This document shows positions 20,965 to 32,348 of a stretch of 64,000 nucleotides of DNA, piece by piece. How positions within the stretch are numbered: position 1 is the first letter of the stretch; every line of letters begins with the position of its first letter. Under the pieces are notes generated by a model, which did not search any database, was not told where the DNA came from, and saw only the letters and a program-made list of their open reading frames with translations. A program made the position numbers and the translations under genes. The stretch is from Gracilaria vermiculophylla. Its lineage: Eukaryota > Rhodophyta > Florideophyceae > Gracilariales > Gracilariaceae. The stretch lies in NCBI GenBank assembly GCA_019155205.2, contig JAHNZQ020000049.1, forward strand, positions 925,136-989,135, in the 5' to 3' direction.

Positions 20965-22646
20965 TCCGTATTTTTGTGCTGATTGCGTTTGATGAGGCAT
21001 GAGCATATTATGAATTAAACAGGGACATTGGCACTCTTGGCTATAAAAAATCATGAGTTTTTACACACAGTTGAGTTCATTTCCGGGCCAGGCAGCAATT
21101 CAGGAATCACAAGCTTGACACCTCTTCTCCGTTACAATCAGTGTCTTGTTCATATGTTTTTTCTGCTCGTTGTAAGGTACAATGTATAGCTCACAGACGA
21201 TTGCATAGCAAGATGGACGCCATGTTTTACAATCTTTAGAACAGTATATCACTCGCAGGTTTCTTTTAATTGACGTAAATGTGAAATTGATGTCCGTCAT
21301 GTGGAACTACGTTCCTGTAGCAAAAAATGTTCTTAAAAATAAATTGCTCGTGCTTTGGCAGCATTTTTTATTACAGGCATATCAACCATGTTCGTAGAAG
21401 CCACTATCTGATACTGTGAGCATTTCCATCGTAAAGTACCACTCAAGGCAGTGCCCATATTATGTACTAGTTCTATTTGACAAGACTTGATTGCAGTGTC
21501 AAGGAGGACATTAGTGTATTTTCAATAATTTGAGAACAGGTCTTCAGAGACGATATGAGAAGTGAACATCGACTCACAAGTCAACAAGTAGCGTTCAATC
21601 TGCATCTTATCTCATGAATTCATACCCACAATATCAACAATCGAACAATCACAATTATACCTTTCTTTGTTAAAGTGAACTGAATTTTGTTGCAGCAACA
21701 TCTAGAAGCATGAAGGCAACATCAAAGCAACGCTTTAACATGGTAGCGAGACCATGGTAGCGAGACGTGCAGGCTAGAATGGTTCCCGTCGCGTTTAGAT
21801 ATGAAGTAAAAATCGACACTGTACGCTATAAGCCCTGTACTTCATTACGAAGCGAAATTTAAATGTGTGGCAGCACAAAGCGCACATTGCAAGCCCACGG
21901 CTCTAGCGCGCAATGCGATATAAAATATAAGAGTTGTAGGACAAAACAACAGACGTTATGGATAAATAAGCAAACGTTCATACAGAGAACAGTGTTGAGT
22001 GTCGATCCACGTGGCTGGCGCAACGAGAGGTGGAGGCGGAGCGAGGTGCGGAAGCAAGACGACGGCGCTTGTGTCTGGCGACGGGCCACTGACTCCCCAC
22101 AGTAAGAGTGCAGAAGGAGACGTCCGGCTTTACAGGCGCGAGGGGAGTTGGCATCTTTGTCGCGAACTTCTTCACGGCTCTGTCGGAGGACTTTCGCAGA
22201 GCTTTGCCTGCGTTTGTCAGGTAGCCCCAGGTGGATGGGCGCTACCACTCGCTTCAGGCCCCTGTACCGACCGGTAGAGCCGTGGACAGAGGAGCGCAAG
22301 ACGGCTGGAATTACACTGGGTCAAAAAACAATTCGACGGCCTTGAATGACGGCCGGTAATTGGATGCCGCGCCTTATGGCGGCATCCAAGCTGCAGGAAA
22401 GCAGCACAAACAGCATTGAAGACGGGTGCCTTCCGGAGAGATGTTGCAGCTTCTCTACGAAGGATCTGGGTACTGTCTTGCTATTTTAGACCATCAGCAG
22501 GCGTGCAACAAAGGCTAAACGCATGTTTCTTTCAACACATCTTTAAAACGCTGTCTTGGAAAGGACTGCCTACAGGAGATGCTGAAACGGCTGTCTTCTT
22601 TTACACTTCCGAGCCAGATCTCTTTGCAATGCATTTTTAATACCTG
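20965..22646. other. No recognisable gene
   Basis: AT-rich to about 21800, then more GC-rich with overlapping frames on both strands (the longest is 146 codons, minus, 21859-22299), none with a known domain. A 14-base direct repeat CATGGTAGCGAGAC occurs twice at about 21738-21766. Confidence 0.45.
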
Positions 22647-23517
22647 TGTAACGCAGAAGGATTGAAAAAGGTCTGCCTGGTCCTATCTCTAGGGAGAATT
22701 GGGCCGAATCTCTTTTAACTGTCAGAATAACTAGCTATTTCTAAATATACTAGCTGTTTCTAAGTATATACTGTTGGATGAAGTGCCTGTGCTGTCACTG
22801 ACAACTAAATGTTCCGGGGACCATGGGCTGCGTTGAATGTTGACTCTTTCTGGTACACGTGTGCAGGTGTGTTACTTGGCACGTTGTTCACTACCATATG
22901 GTTTCCAGGTGTACACATTGCAAACTCAGCTTAATGTACATCAGATATGGTCTAGTGTAATGTGCCTTGGCATGGTAACTATACACACACATTGCTGTAT
23001 GGACACGAGTGGTGGCGAAATACAGAGAGTGTAAGGTGGTTGAGTGAATTTGTGCATTGTCATGGTCTCGTGAGTGTACGGAACTGTCATGCCTTGTTGT
23101 GCCTTGCTGTTGTAAGCATTATTGAGTTATGGCTAGTACATTTATGTCATGTCACAATATGATTGGTAGTATTGAGTGTCTCGCCTTTGTAGAGTAATTT
23201 CTGATGCAACCTAGTCGGTGCGACTAAACCACTATATAAGTCGTGGTCGAGGCACCTCCAAGTAAATCCAAGCCAGAGCTGGCGAACATTCTTAATATCC
23301 CTCCAACTTTCCCTTGCCCCTCTGACCTCCAATATATACTAGCTTTTTCTAAATATACTAGCTGTTTCTAAGTATATTATATGTTTCTAACTAAAAGCCT
23401 TTTTGATTGCACGTCGCATTTGCGCCGTGCCAAACCGTTTCCTTCTGCGGGACAGCGGTAGGTGTCTGTGTTGTGCCGTTGGTCATGAACCGCTCTCGAC
23501 TGTGCCTAATCGTTACA
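22647..23517 (-). repeat. 3' LTR of gypsy element 1, split by a nested solo LTR
   Basis: On the minus strand it begins TGTAACGATTAGGC and ends CTTCTGCGTTACA. Without the inserted 563 bases and one copy of the 5-bp duplication it would be about 303 bp. It contains 19-bp tandem units of the form CTAGCTGTTTCTAAGTATA, on both sides of the insertion. Confidence 0.75.
22772..23334 (+). repeat. Solo LTR, 563 bp, nested in the gypsy 1 LTR
   Basis: Starts TGTTGG and ends CCAATA (an expected CCAACA with one C-to-T change), flanked by perfect 5-bp duplications TATAC (22767-22771 and 23335-23339). It includes a TATA box in CCACTATATAAGTCG (about 23230). No internal retrotransposon sequence, so it is the product of LTR-LTR recombination. 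Parent element not in this window. Confidence 0.8.
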
Positions 23518-26500
23518 CTCGCTCCTCCCCTCGACAATAATGTCTCAGTGACGAAGAAGTATTGGTGAATTCAGCTAATTTCACGCGGCAGTTGCGTAAC
23601 ACGGAGCGTTGCAACCAGACTACGTCGGAGTCGCGATCTCCGGTAAAGCGTATGACGTAGTAGACACAGCGGTTGATACGAAGTTTCACCATAATCCGTT
23701 CCACTTCTTGCTTGACTACACCATCATTGTCTATGACGATGTCGATTGGGCCGGAGCGGTCGCCGTACAATTTGCGGAGCTTTGACACGGGATAAACATC
23801 GTGTGCTCGACGCATTGTAGGCGGTAGTTCCAGGCGATAGGATACCGGGCCCAGGACTTCCAAAACTCGGAGTGGGCCGCGAAACCGTGGCTGCCACCTT
23901 TTGGGCAGGTTGGCGCGTCTGGCGGACGAGATGCGGTAGGCGCGGACCAAGAAAAAAACATTGACGGATAGTTGTAGGTTGGAGCGCTTTTTGTCTGCGT
24001 AGTGCTTTTGGTACGCAACCGCCGCTGCAGGATTGTCACGGGCGAGAGCCGAAAGAGTGTCGCGGCGGGTGGCGTAGTCAACGGCATCGGATGATGGTAG
24101 CACGTCGAGCTCGCGCGTCGCCAGAGAATGTGGGGTGTAGCTTAGACTGAATTCAAATGGTGTAAGGCTGGTGCTTCCGTGTCGTCGGGACTTATAGTCG
24201 AACTTCAGCATTGGGTGGGCAAGATAGCAGGCGATCGGGGCGGCCTGGACCGTGGGACGGAGCATTGCTGACGGGGTTTGGATGAGGTTCTCTGACTGTC
24301 CGTCCGTTTTGGGGTGGTCTGCTGACGATACGTTCGAACGGATGCCTAAGAGGCTTGTGAGGGAGAGCCAGAACTGTTAGGCTACCTTCGGATCTCGGTC
24401 GGAGACGAGGGTACGAGGGATTTCAAACTTCGAGAACAGGTGGCTGTCGAAGAGCTTCAATGTCTAATTCGTGAAGGACGATTTTGGCGTGGGGATGAAA
24501 AGTGCTCGCTCTAACAGTTTGTCGACGATGACGTAGATTATCTTCTGACCCACGAAATGCCTTGGGAGCTCCGTCAGAAAGTCGAACGTGACTGTCTCCT
24601 AGCTCCGAGTTGGGATGATGCCATTTACGGGTGAAATTGGATATGTCCCTGTACATCTGAGACCTATAGGCGTGGAGCGAAGTCTTGCAGTACGTCTTAT
24701 CCGCATGCAGGTGGCCAATGCCTTGGAAGTGTGCAATGAGCTCCCTCCGCAGGCTCCCGATGGGGATGTAAGGCAATGTTTGCGATGTTTCTGTCCAATA
24801 AATGAGTCCTTCCGTTATCTGAAAGTTCATGGTATGGGGAGAGCTTGGAGATGTGTCGGTGTCTGGGGAGGGCAGTGACTAGGGTATTTGATCGGCCTCG
24901 TAAGCAGCTCGGATGCAGGTATGTATGTCGGTGACCTGGGCCTTAGGAGCTCACAATCGTGGTGATTCGTGATCTGGGCGGTGGCTGAGGGCATTTAATG
25001 CAACGTTTTTCGCTCTCGCGATGTGTTTGATGTCGAATGAGGATTCCTGGATCTCATTGGGCAAACGACACTGTCGTGCAGAGAGCTTTTGTTTCGTCTA
25101 GAAATAACTGATCTGGTCGTGATCCGTTAGGATTGTAAAGTGGCGAGCTTGGAGGTATGAACCCGACGTGCGGAGGGCGATCATGGGTGCAAGAAGCTCT
25201 TGGTCTCCCGTATCCTATTTATTCTCTGAAAGTAAGAGGCGGTGGGAGAGGAAGGCGACCGGGTGTCCGTTCTGCAAGAGAGTCGCACCGACGGCAAATC
25301 GAGAGGCGTCGGTAGCAAGGACAAATGGCTAAGTGGGGTTGGGTGAGCCAACACAGTGGCTGAGTTGAGTGCGTCATTCAGTTTTCTAAAAGCTTTTTCT
25401 TGCTTCGTGCCCTAGGAGAAGGTGTGGGTGCGGAGCAGGCTCTAAATGAGGCGCAGGATGAGTGCGTAAACCTTGGTAAAACGGCGGTAGAAGTTGGCCA
25501 GTACCATGAATTTCTGCAAATGCCGAATGATGCGTGGCGTAGGCCAGTTGCGGACGGCATTGGTGTGGTGATCTTAAGTGGCGATGTCCTTCTCCGACAC
25601 AAGAAAACCGAGGAAGTCCACTTCTCTCGTGCCGAATGCGCATTTGCTGCTTTTCGCAAAAAATGGTTTGCGCGGAGTGCGTCGAATATCGTGCGCAAGT
25701 GCCTCTAGTGTTCCTCGAGATTTCAGCTGTACACCAGGATGTCGTCGAGATAGAGCCTCAGGCACCGTCCATTTAGGAAGCGAAGGACGGATGCGATGAG
25801 TCGCAAGATGCCATTGGGCCATTGGTGAGCCCGAAAAACGAAACACGCCATTCGAAAGAACTGAAGCGGGTGCGAATCGCAGTTTCGTGACAGTCCTTTT
25901 TCCGTATCCTCATAGGGTGGAAGGCGCCTACTAGATCAATCTGGGAAAAGTATCGTGCGCCGGCCACCTGGTCTTGCGCCTCATCGTTGAGCAACAGGGA
26001 GGTGGAGTCGGGGATCGTGATTCGATATAGCCCGTGATGGTCGCACACCATCCGGAGCTCCCCGGACGTCTTTTTGACGAAGACGACGGGTGCTCCATAG
26101 GGGGAGGTGGAGGGGTGAATGAGGCCGTTGCGGAGGAGGTGATCAAGGGTGTCGCGCAGCAGTGTGAGCTCACCTGCAGAGAGGCGGATGAGCGGGTAGA
26201 ACGGTTGGGATTCGTCTTTTTTAAGATTGATTTCGAAATCGAGGTCTCTTTTTTGCGGAAGCGTGTCCCGGAGGTGTTCACGGAAGATGTGGCAGTATTC
26301 CTCAAAAAGGTCTGAGAGCTCCGTGTGGCAGGGCATAGATGAGTTGGAGTGGACGCGAATGGCGAAGAGCTCGCACTCCGTCTTTTTTGTAAGTCGGCGG
26401 AGGCATTTAAACGAGATCGTCGGAATGATTTCGGATTTGGCCAGGGGGGCTGGGGATGTATGCCTGCGCGGCACTACGCGGAACTGGGAGCCACCAAGGC

Positions 26501-26690
26501 GCTTGATGTTCATGGCGTACGAGTCCCAATCGACAGTGGGGAGTGTGTTGCGGAGCCATTGACGTCCGACCGTGATCAGGGGTAGGTCGTAGATGGTTTC
26601 CCGCATCTGTATCACATATGCTGTGATTTCGGCCCACGACTCGCCCATTTTAATGACAGCCCTCAGTAAAAGGTAGTCAAGGGTTGGCTC
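23513..26690 (-). pseudogene. gypsy pol polyprotein 1, broken
   Basis: Reading right to left: 26690-25773 holds the N-terminal RT part, including HPSTSPYGAPVVFVKK, GELRMVCD and FSQIDLVGAF. After a stop, fragments in shifted frames give KSSKCAFGTREVDFLGF (RT thumb). RNase H is only traceable in pieces. A segment at 24423-24830 resembles the integrase zinc domain (GHLHADKTY). A 250-codon segment at 23513-24265 carries the integrase C-terminus with RRHGSTSLTPFEF, PKRWQPRFRGPLRVLE and HDVYPVSKLRKLYGD, then a chromodomain-like tail (YYVIRFTGDRDSD). Multiple frameshifts and stops make it non-functional. The frame is open up to 26807, but the first 40 residues show no similarity to the other gypsy copy. 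Confidence 0.88.
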
Positions 26691-28217
26691 TGAGTGTTCC
26701 CCACACGTTGGTATTTGCGTATTGCGATGGATATCCCGTAGCGTACGGTTTCTCATCCGCCTTGTTCTTTTGAGAGCGCCCATACTTGGGTATATTACCA
26801 GTCTCACTGTGCTCGCTCTTTGTACCAGGACCTTGACCGCTTGCCGTTGTTTGGCTTACGGCTACCTTTCTTTTTCCCACTGTGGTTATTCATCCTCCAC
26901 CTGGTGGATCTTGCCATCCGCGCACCCCCTTCTTTTCGCATTTCCTTCCTCCAGGGAGGCACCGCACACTCATACAACCACCTTGTGGGGATCTTTCTTA
27001 TATTTCTCGCGCTAAGTGCTGCCGGGAAACCCTGGTCTAACATCTGACATTGTCATGATGTCCCTCGAGAGGGCTCTACCACTGAGCTACCTCTGAAGAG
27101 GACGACTCGGAAGTCTTCGTGGGCTTTCCCCTCTGGCGGGCTATTGCACTACAATAGTGTGCCCAGAATATTGCTGGATCCCTATTTTATCAGACGACTT
27201 GCCGCTAGGCATTAGAGCACGAGCTAACGGCAGTACCGTACAATGCGGCAGATCTGCTTCATAAGGTAGACGATATCGTTTCTAAGTCAGGCTCCCTCTC
27301 ACTGACAGGTGCCTTCAGCTTTCAAAGCCCGCCCAGATCCCTTCGTTTATCGTGCGTACCACGCGGGATTAATATTTTGGCCTGCACCTCAACTGGTTCC
27401 GTGGCAATCCTATTTCTGCTCCAATTGGCTTCCCGTGTTGTCATTTCTCAGTCTTTTTGTATTCCCCAAGACGTTGGACATTCATCACGTGGCTTCCGCT
27501 GCAATTATTCTGTATATCATTGGCACTTTGGGCAGATTGGGCTCAAACCCAGCCCATCGGCCGTTGGTTTCTTCACTTGGGTCTCCGTACTCTTTGGCCT
27601 CACACTCATCCCAAATCAATTGCACGACCATTTGTATACGACTCAGCACCCTCTTAACGCGTCTGCATAATAGCGAAACGGTAGAAGAGCCGCCAACATG
27701 GTCATAGACGACCGTGCGCATTCGCCACAAACTAGCCGTGCACTCTATCCATGCTCGATGTTCGTGTTCGCTTTGGATTTTGCCGTAGCGATGTACCAAT
27801 GGGCGCGCTAATTCACTTTCCGTGTTCCAGGCGGTTGCTTATCTCCGTTTGGCTCCACATCGCGGTAGAAAGCACGCACGTCGGAAGAGTTCGTCAACCA
27901 CTGATCTTTATTTTTCTTCAACACCAGTTGGTTTCTCTCCCACGTCGGTTTTTAACCCTGGTACAGTTCCTACGTCACCAATGGAATTTTTGCCCGGTTC
28001 TGTCCGATTCTTTTGAAAGAGGGGTTGTCAATCAAAATGTAGATCATACAATGGGCTTGATAAACGGACTCCGCAGTGTAATAGCAGAGATAGCACAGTT
28101 TATAGTGCGAGGGATGGGCTCCGAGTGGATAGGCTCTTTATGCATTGCGGAAGTCCATTTGATCCCCCCGATTATACTGCCTGTCATACCCTTTTAGGAG
28201 AGGACGACTTTCTTCTC
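26691..28217. other. No recognisable gene
   Basis: Where gag and the 5' LTR of gypsy 1 would be expected, but neither is recognisable. A 132-codon plus frame (27309-27707) is hydrophobic and matches nothing I know. A tRNA D-arm-like 18-mer is reported separately. Confidence 0.45.
27073..27090 (-). other. tRNA D-arm-like fragment
   Basis: On the minus strand GTAGCTCAGTGGTAGAGC is a perfect eukaryotic tRNA D-arm with box A. The rest of a cloverleaf is absent: no T-arm or matching acceptor strand within 200 bases. On the plus strand it follows TCTAACA by 21-22 bases, which recalls an LTR end plus an internal-tRNA primer site, as in the TRIM elements. Confidence 0.4.
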
Positions 28218-28222
28218 ATTCC

Positions 28223-28530
28223 TATTGACAGTTCAAATTGGTATCCCTACACCTTATGTCACAATAGAGTATAGTGCGTAAAGACATATGTTTTCTAACA
28301 GGCTTTGGGCTCAGCTAAACAATAAGACCCTTGGTTTGACTCCCAGAATTGACCGGAACCTGAGAAATTTTACAGGTGCACAGCAGTATTCTATAGTGGC
28401 TACTATAATCTCGACGTCTATTTCTGTACGGAAGTAAAGGGCGAGGGGGCATTTTGATACTTCAAATTTTGAACTTTACGCTCTGTGTCACAACAGAGTA
28501 TAGCGCTTATAGCTCTTCTGTTTTCCAACG
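28223..28530 (+). mobile_element. TRIM copy 2, diverged
   Basis: Same organisation as the copy at 11707-12017: LTRs 28223-28300 and 28452-28530, interior of 151 bases with a primer-site remnant (GGCTTTGGGCTCAGC), a T-arm-like CTTGGTTTGACTCCCAG and a purine tract GGCGAGGGGGCA. ATTCC flanks it on both sides (28218-28222 and 28531-28535). The termini have decayed (TATTGACAG, TTTTGATAC, TTTTCCAACG), so it is the oldest of the three complete copies. Confidence 0.88.
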
Positions 28531-28535
28531 ATTCC

Positions 28536-30919
28536 GACCCCTATTTTGCATCGTACCGCTATGGCATTATCTTCGTTTGGTTTGTCTCTCATCCTCCAAC
28601 TAACGATCCGTTTCCGCGAGCTGTTTCAGTCTTCTAGCAAGTATGAATGTGACGTGTCGAACGTAATCTCTGTTGTGATCACCTCAGAGGTCGACCGACC
28701 TTTCTAAAAAAGAGGAATTCAAGTCCCGCTCTTCTTTCATCGTCTCACCGTTTAGGGTGTCTGACTTTCCATCGGTGAAATTGCGAGCGCCTTACGCACA
28801 TCGCAAACTGTCTGACTACGTTTTCAACACCAGATGGCCCACGAGTCCTTACTTGGTCTGCCGTTTTCGATTCCAAATGAGGCCATACTTTTCTTGTCAC
28901 CGTGACTTCCTCGATAGTACAGTCTGCCTTGGCGTAAATCGTAGGTCTCAACAAACGGGAGTAATTACGCGGATTGCTTCCGCTGTTTCTCCACGTAGGT
29001 CTATCCGATATGATTTACTGCGCGATGCCTCGGATGGTCTGCTTAGACAGTATGCTGCGCACCAATTGTTTTAGGGATCAAGAACGGTAGGCCGCAGATA
29101 CGAGAGATGACCCATACTTAGACAAATACGGGTGCACTTGCGATTCATTCACACGTAAAGCATAATCTAGTTTTCTCCAAAGAGAAAAACATTCGTCGGT
29201 CAATGTTTTTCTTCCGTTGCGATCGGTGAAGCCGGTATGACGTTTTACAGTACGTAAACGTTCCCACCCTTCCCATCATAGCGAACGTGGGCAGTTTTCT
29301 CTGCTGGGACATTCCGTTTTCAGCTGCCATTTGATATGCTTCCATCGCAAAGTTTCCAACCACGGTTGCCCTAGTGGTTCTTTATGTCACCCAAAATGGA
29401 GTGATGTGGTCTATGAAACGCCCGGATGAACTATTTCCGGCTAGCGCATTGTCTTCAGACCATCACGTCTTCTGCGTGACCAATCACTAGGTCGCCGTGA
29501 TCCGCGAGGAACTCGTTGTATCCATCCTGGTCGTGGATACGACGCTTATGGCTGCCAAAGTTATGAACATACTATACTTGATAATTTTACACGAGTAGGA
29601 AATAGCCGGAAGTGGGCCATGTTGAATCTCAATATCCATTCGGTTGCTATAGAAACAGAACAGCAGTTTAATGGCCATGAGGGGGAAAGCGATGACGAGG
29701 ACGCCTTCGAGGTCAGAGCCACATAAGCAACTTCGTCTCTAAGAGTCCGAGAGGCTCCGTCGGTACCGGCTTTGGTTCCTGTGGCTTTGACGCTACCCAT
29801 GAGAGTGCCTCTACTAGGCGGCTAGGGTCTTTCCACCAGTACGGCTTGGCAGCAATGTAGAGGCCTCCCAGTTTGATACATGTGTCCCATTTTGGCTCCA
29901 GTAGCTTCACCCGATGTGATTAAATTTTATTCCTCCTTGCTAAGAGTTTCCGACCAGTTTGCCATTGACAAAGCTATGCATCGTCCCTACCAAGTTTGTC
30001 TCCAGTGTTTTAACGCTTCTCAACCTGTTGATTCAGTCCCAACGATCGATGCAGTAGCTAGTCGTCCACCTCAGCTGGCCCCATCGGCTGACATTAATGC
30101 AACCATTTGGAATGCCCGGAATTCATATCTTTTTACGTCCTATTAGTCTTCTTTTTACTGCTCCCTTTCTAGATTTTCCGGTCTTGCTTGCAAACGATAT
30201 TCCGTTCCCATCCTTTAGCGTGGCTGTTCTTTACGGATGACTAACGCACCATCTTGTACACGCTGGTAGCGTCGGCACCAGAATCTGAGGAGGAACATGT
30301 GCGGCACATGCCGCAGGGGTTTTAAAGTATCTTTCGAGGTATCATATCCACGCCATCGAGCTCGATTCCGTATGTAAGTACTATTGTACTTGTTTCGAAC
30401 ACTGCACTGACCGTTTTGGGTTCTTTTTGATTACTCAGCCTTCACAAAACTTTGTCCTGGCTTTCTGCGTGTTTGTTTCTTTGGTGTGCTGTTTCAGATC
30501 GGTGTAAAAATAGAATGGTCAGTGATCGAAGACAAGAAGCTTTAGACACTCGACCAACCGGTAAGGCGCTCTCCAAACATCGTTTCTAGATGTTCTCGTT
30601 TCCTCATCACATTAGAGCACCTCAAAAGTTCCAGCTGAATTGGCTAGCAGCTTTGGCTCGGCGAGCTCAATCACGAAGTGTTTTTTACGGTGTTCTGCCA
30701 CGAGCGGTCGTACGTTGCCTAAGAGTGCCTTTCGGGCTCCATTATGAAGTCTGGTTTGACGTTTAGGTCCTAAGAGGCCTTAAAGCGTTGCCAAGGCGCT
30801 TGTCATCGGTCCAGTGTCGGTCCGAAGGCTTCCCAGGAGGCCTTGGATAATAGAAGTATTTTTCTGTGCGGATGTTTGCGATCGAGCTGCGTGTTAGGTC
30901 GCCAACTCATTAATTAGGA
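28536..30919. other. No recognisable gene
   Basis: Decayed sequence with stop codons in every frame. Longest frames are about 105 codons (28757-29074, plus) and 88 codons (29880-30146, plus) without domains. Probably old mobile-element debris, but I cannot name it. Confidence 0.4.
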
Positions 30920-31105
30920 ATATGGCAAGAGTCCCAGTACTAAAGTTGTGATTGCCTGATCTAATTTACATATATGTTGAAAGAGTACGTCACTGGCTGT
31001 ATGGAATATGCCCGGGAGGTTCGTGTCAATATTTCAAATATTGAACTGTACGCCCTATGTTACAAAAGACTATATCACTTCTAGCCTATCCGTATTTCAT
31101 TAGAT
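30920..31105 (+). repeat. Degraded TRIM fragment, copy 4
   Basis: 31025-31105 aligns with the TRIM LTR (TTCAAATATTGAACTGTACGCCCT versus the TRIM consensus with few changes), and 30920-31024 resembles the right part of the interior (GAGTCCCAG, CCTGA, AATTTACA, CTGTATGGAA). No left LTR or target duplication seen. Confidence 0.55.
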
Positions 31106-32348
31106 TACTCCCCCAAATTTGCGCTCTCTTATTGCTAGTTCTCATTAATTGTCCCTTACCGCTTTTTTACGGTCTCGTATTAACGCTCCCCCGCAATTGC
31201 ACCGGCTTTTGTCGTTCAGTTGCTATTCTTGTTTCTCGTTAATCTCCTTTTCGTCTCTCGTTTCATGTTTGTCGAAGTCTGAAGTGTTATCTGTTTCTTT
31301 GTTTAGGTTCATGTCATATTCTCTTTGCAATGCTTTGTTTGCCTTCTTTCTTAAAGCGGGTGAGAGAGGTGCATTTTGGCAACCATTGTTTCTGATTTTT
31401 TGCTTCGGGCCTCCTTGGTGGCAGTTACTATCGATCGAATTCCGCCGTTTCTTCTGGATTTTGGAATCGCCCTATGTTGCTGAGATACGGGTCTACATGT
31501 CCTTTTTGGGTCAGATCCAGTGTGCTTCATCGTAATTTTTGTGAAACCTAGGCACTCTTTGCTGTGCTCAGTATTTCCTTATCTTTTGTACTCACCTTGG
31601 TTTAGTGCAATAAGCGGTTCATCCCAGAAATCGGGGACGTCAGCATGGTGACTTTATGAATAGCAGGTGTTTCCTTCAAGCGGGCTCGGTTCTGGTCCCA
31701 CTTTGTAGAACGGATAACGTTGTTTGTCAAAAGACATGGTGAGTACCGCAGAATTTTCTGTGGACGGGGTGTTGTGGCGTACTGCATTTGGTTGGTGTTG
31801 ATCCGTGTTTGAACCTGAGTTTTGGAGTATGAGTGTTTGGACTGTTGTGTACGATAACCATACCAAGATTCTGATTCGGGGACCCAGGTCTTCCGGAGAG
31901 GCGACGTGGCAGAGATCTACCACCGGTAAAGCCGCGGGTTATCTTTATAGGTGCTCGTCCGCAGCGTACCTCTGGGTCGAAGCAACTTTAGTTTGAGGTC
32001 GAAGCAACTTCAGTTTGAGGTCGCGCAAGTTTTCGCAAGAGACAAGAAAGAGCTAAATTGGTGAAGACATATCCTTGGTCACTAACCATCCTCTGGAAGC
32101 CATGTACAGAGCGACGCACCTTCTTTCCGATCATGAGAGGAGGTATACAGCAGAAAAGCGCTTTCTACCCAGATGAGCTCTGGATGCCAGGGGTCCGACC
32201 CCTAGGGTGGCGGAGGTAGTTTCTCCCTCCACTGTATTTGCTGACGATATAGTCAGTTCAATATTTTGTTGTTATTGGTTGTTGTTGTTTGTTTTTGGTG
32301 ATTGATGGGTTGTATGCAAATTCTTTTAACCAGCCGGCGTGTTTTAAA
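31106..32348. other. No recognisable gene; possible LTR or leader of copia 2
   Basis: T-rich with only short frames. The right part (32100-32348), just before the copia 2 gag, should hold that element's leader or LTR; GTTGTTGTTGTTTG-type repeats occur near 32265. No LTR pair could be matched. Confidence 0.4.

Larger units (their letters stand above)
22647..26690 (-). mobile_element. Ty3/gypsy LTR retrotransposon 1, 5'-truncated
   Basis: Minus-strand element with pol in gypsy order (protease-proximal part, RT, RNase H, integrase) and a 3' LTR at 22647-23517 preceded by a purine tract (GAGGGGAGGAGCGAG on the minus strand). No matching 5' LTR, primer site or gag was found to the right, so the element appears truncated near 26690. 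Its LTR ends (TGTAAC...GTTACA) and protein sequence are close to those of the complete gypsy element at 47426-53607, indicating related families. A foreign solo LTR is nested in its 3' LTR. Confidence 0.85.

Noticed and set aside
22730..23390. CRISPR-like array from the 19-bp repeats
   Set aside because: Units are directly adjacent without spacers, in a eukaryotic LTR; a simple tandem repeat.
26034..26562. Plus-strand ORFs of 93-111 codons
   Set aside because: Antisense shadows of the gypsy 1 reverse-transcriptase region.
27073..27090. Functional tRNA gene
   Set aside because: Only the D-arm is present; no T-arm, acceptor partner or anticodon loop within reach.
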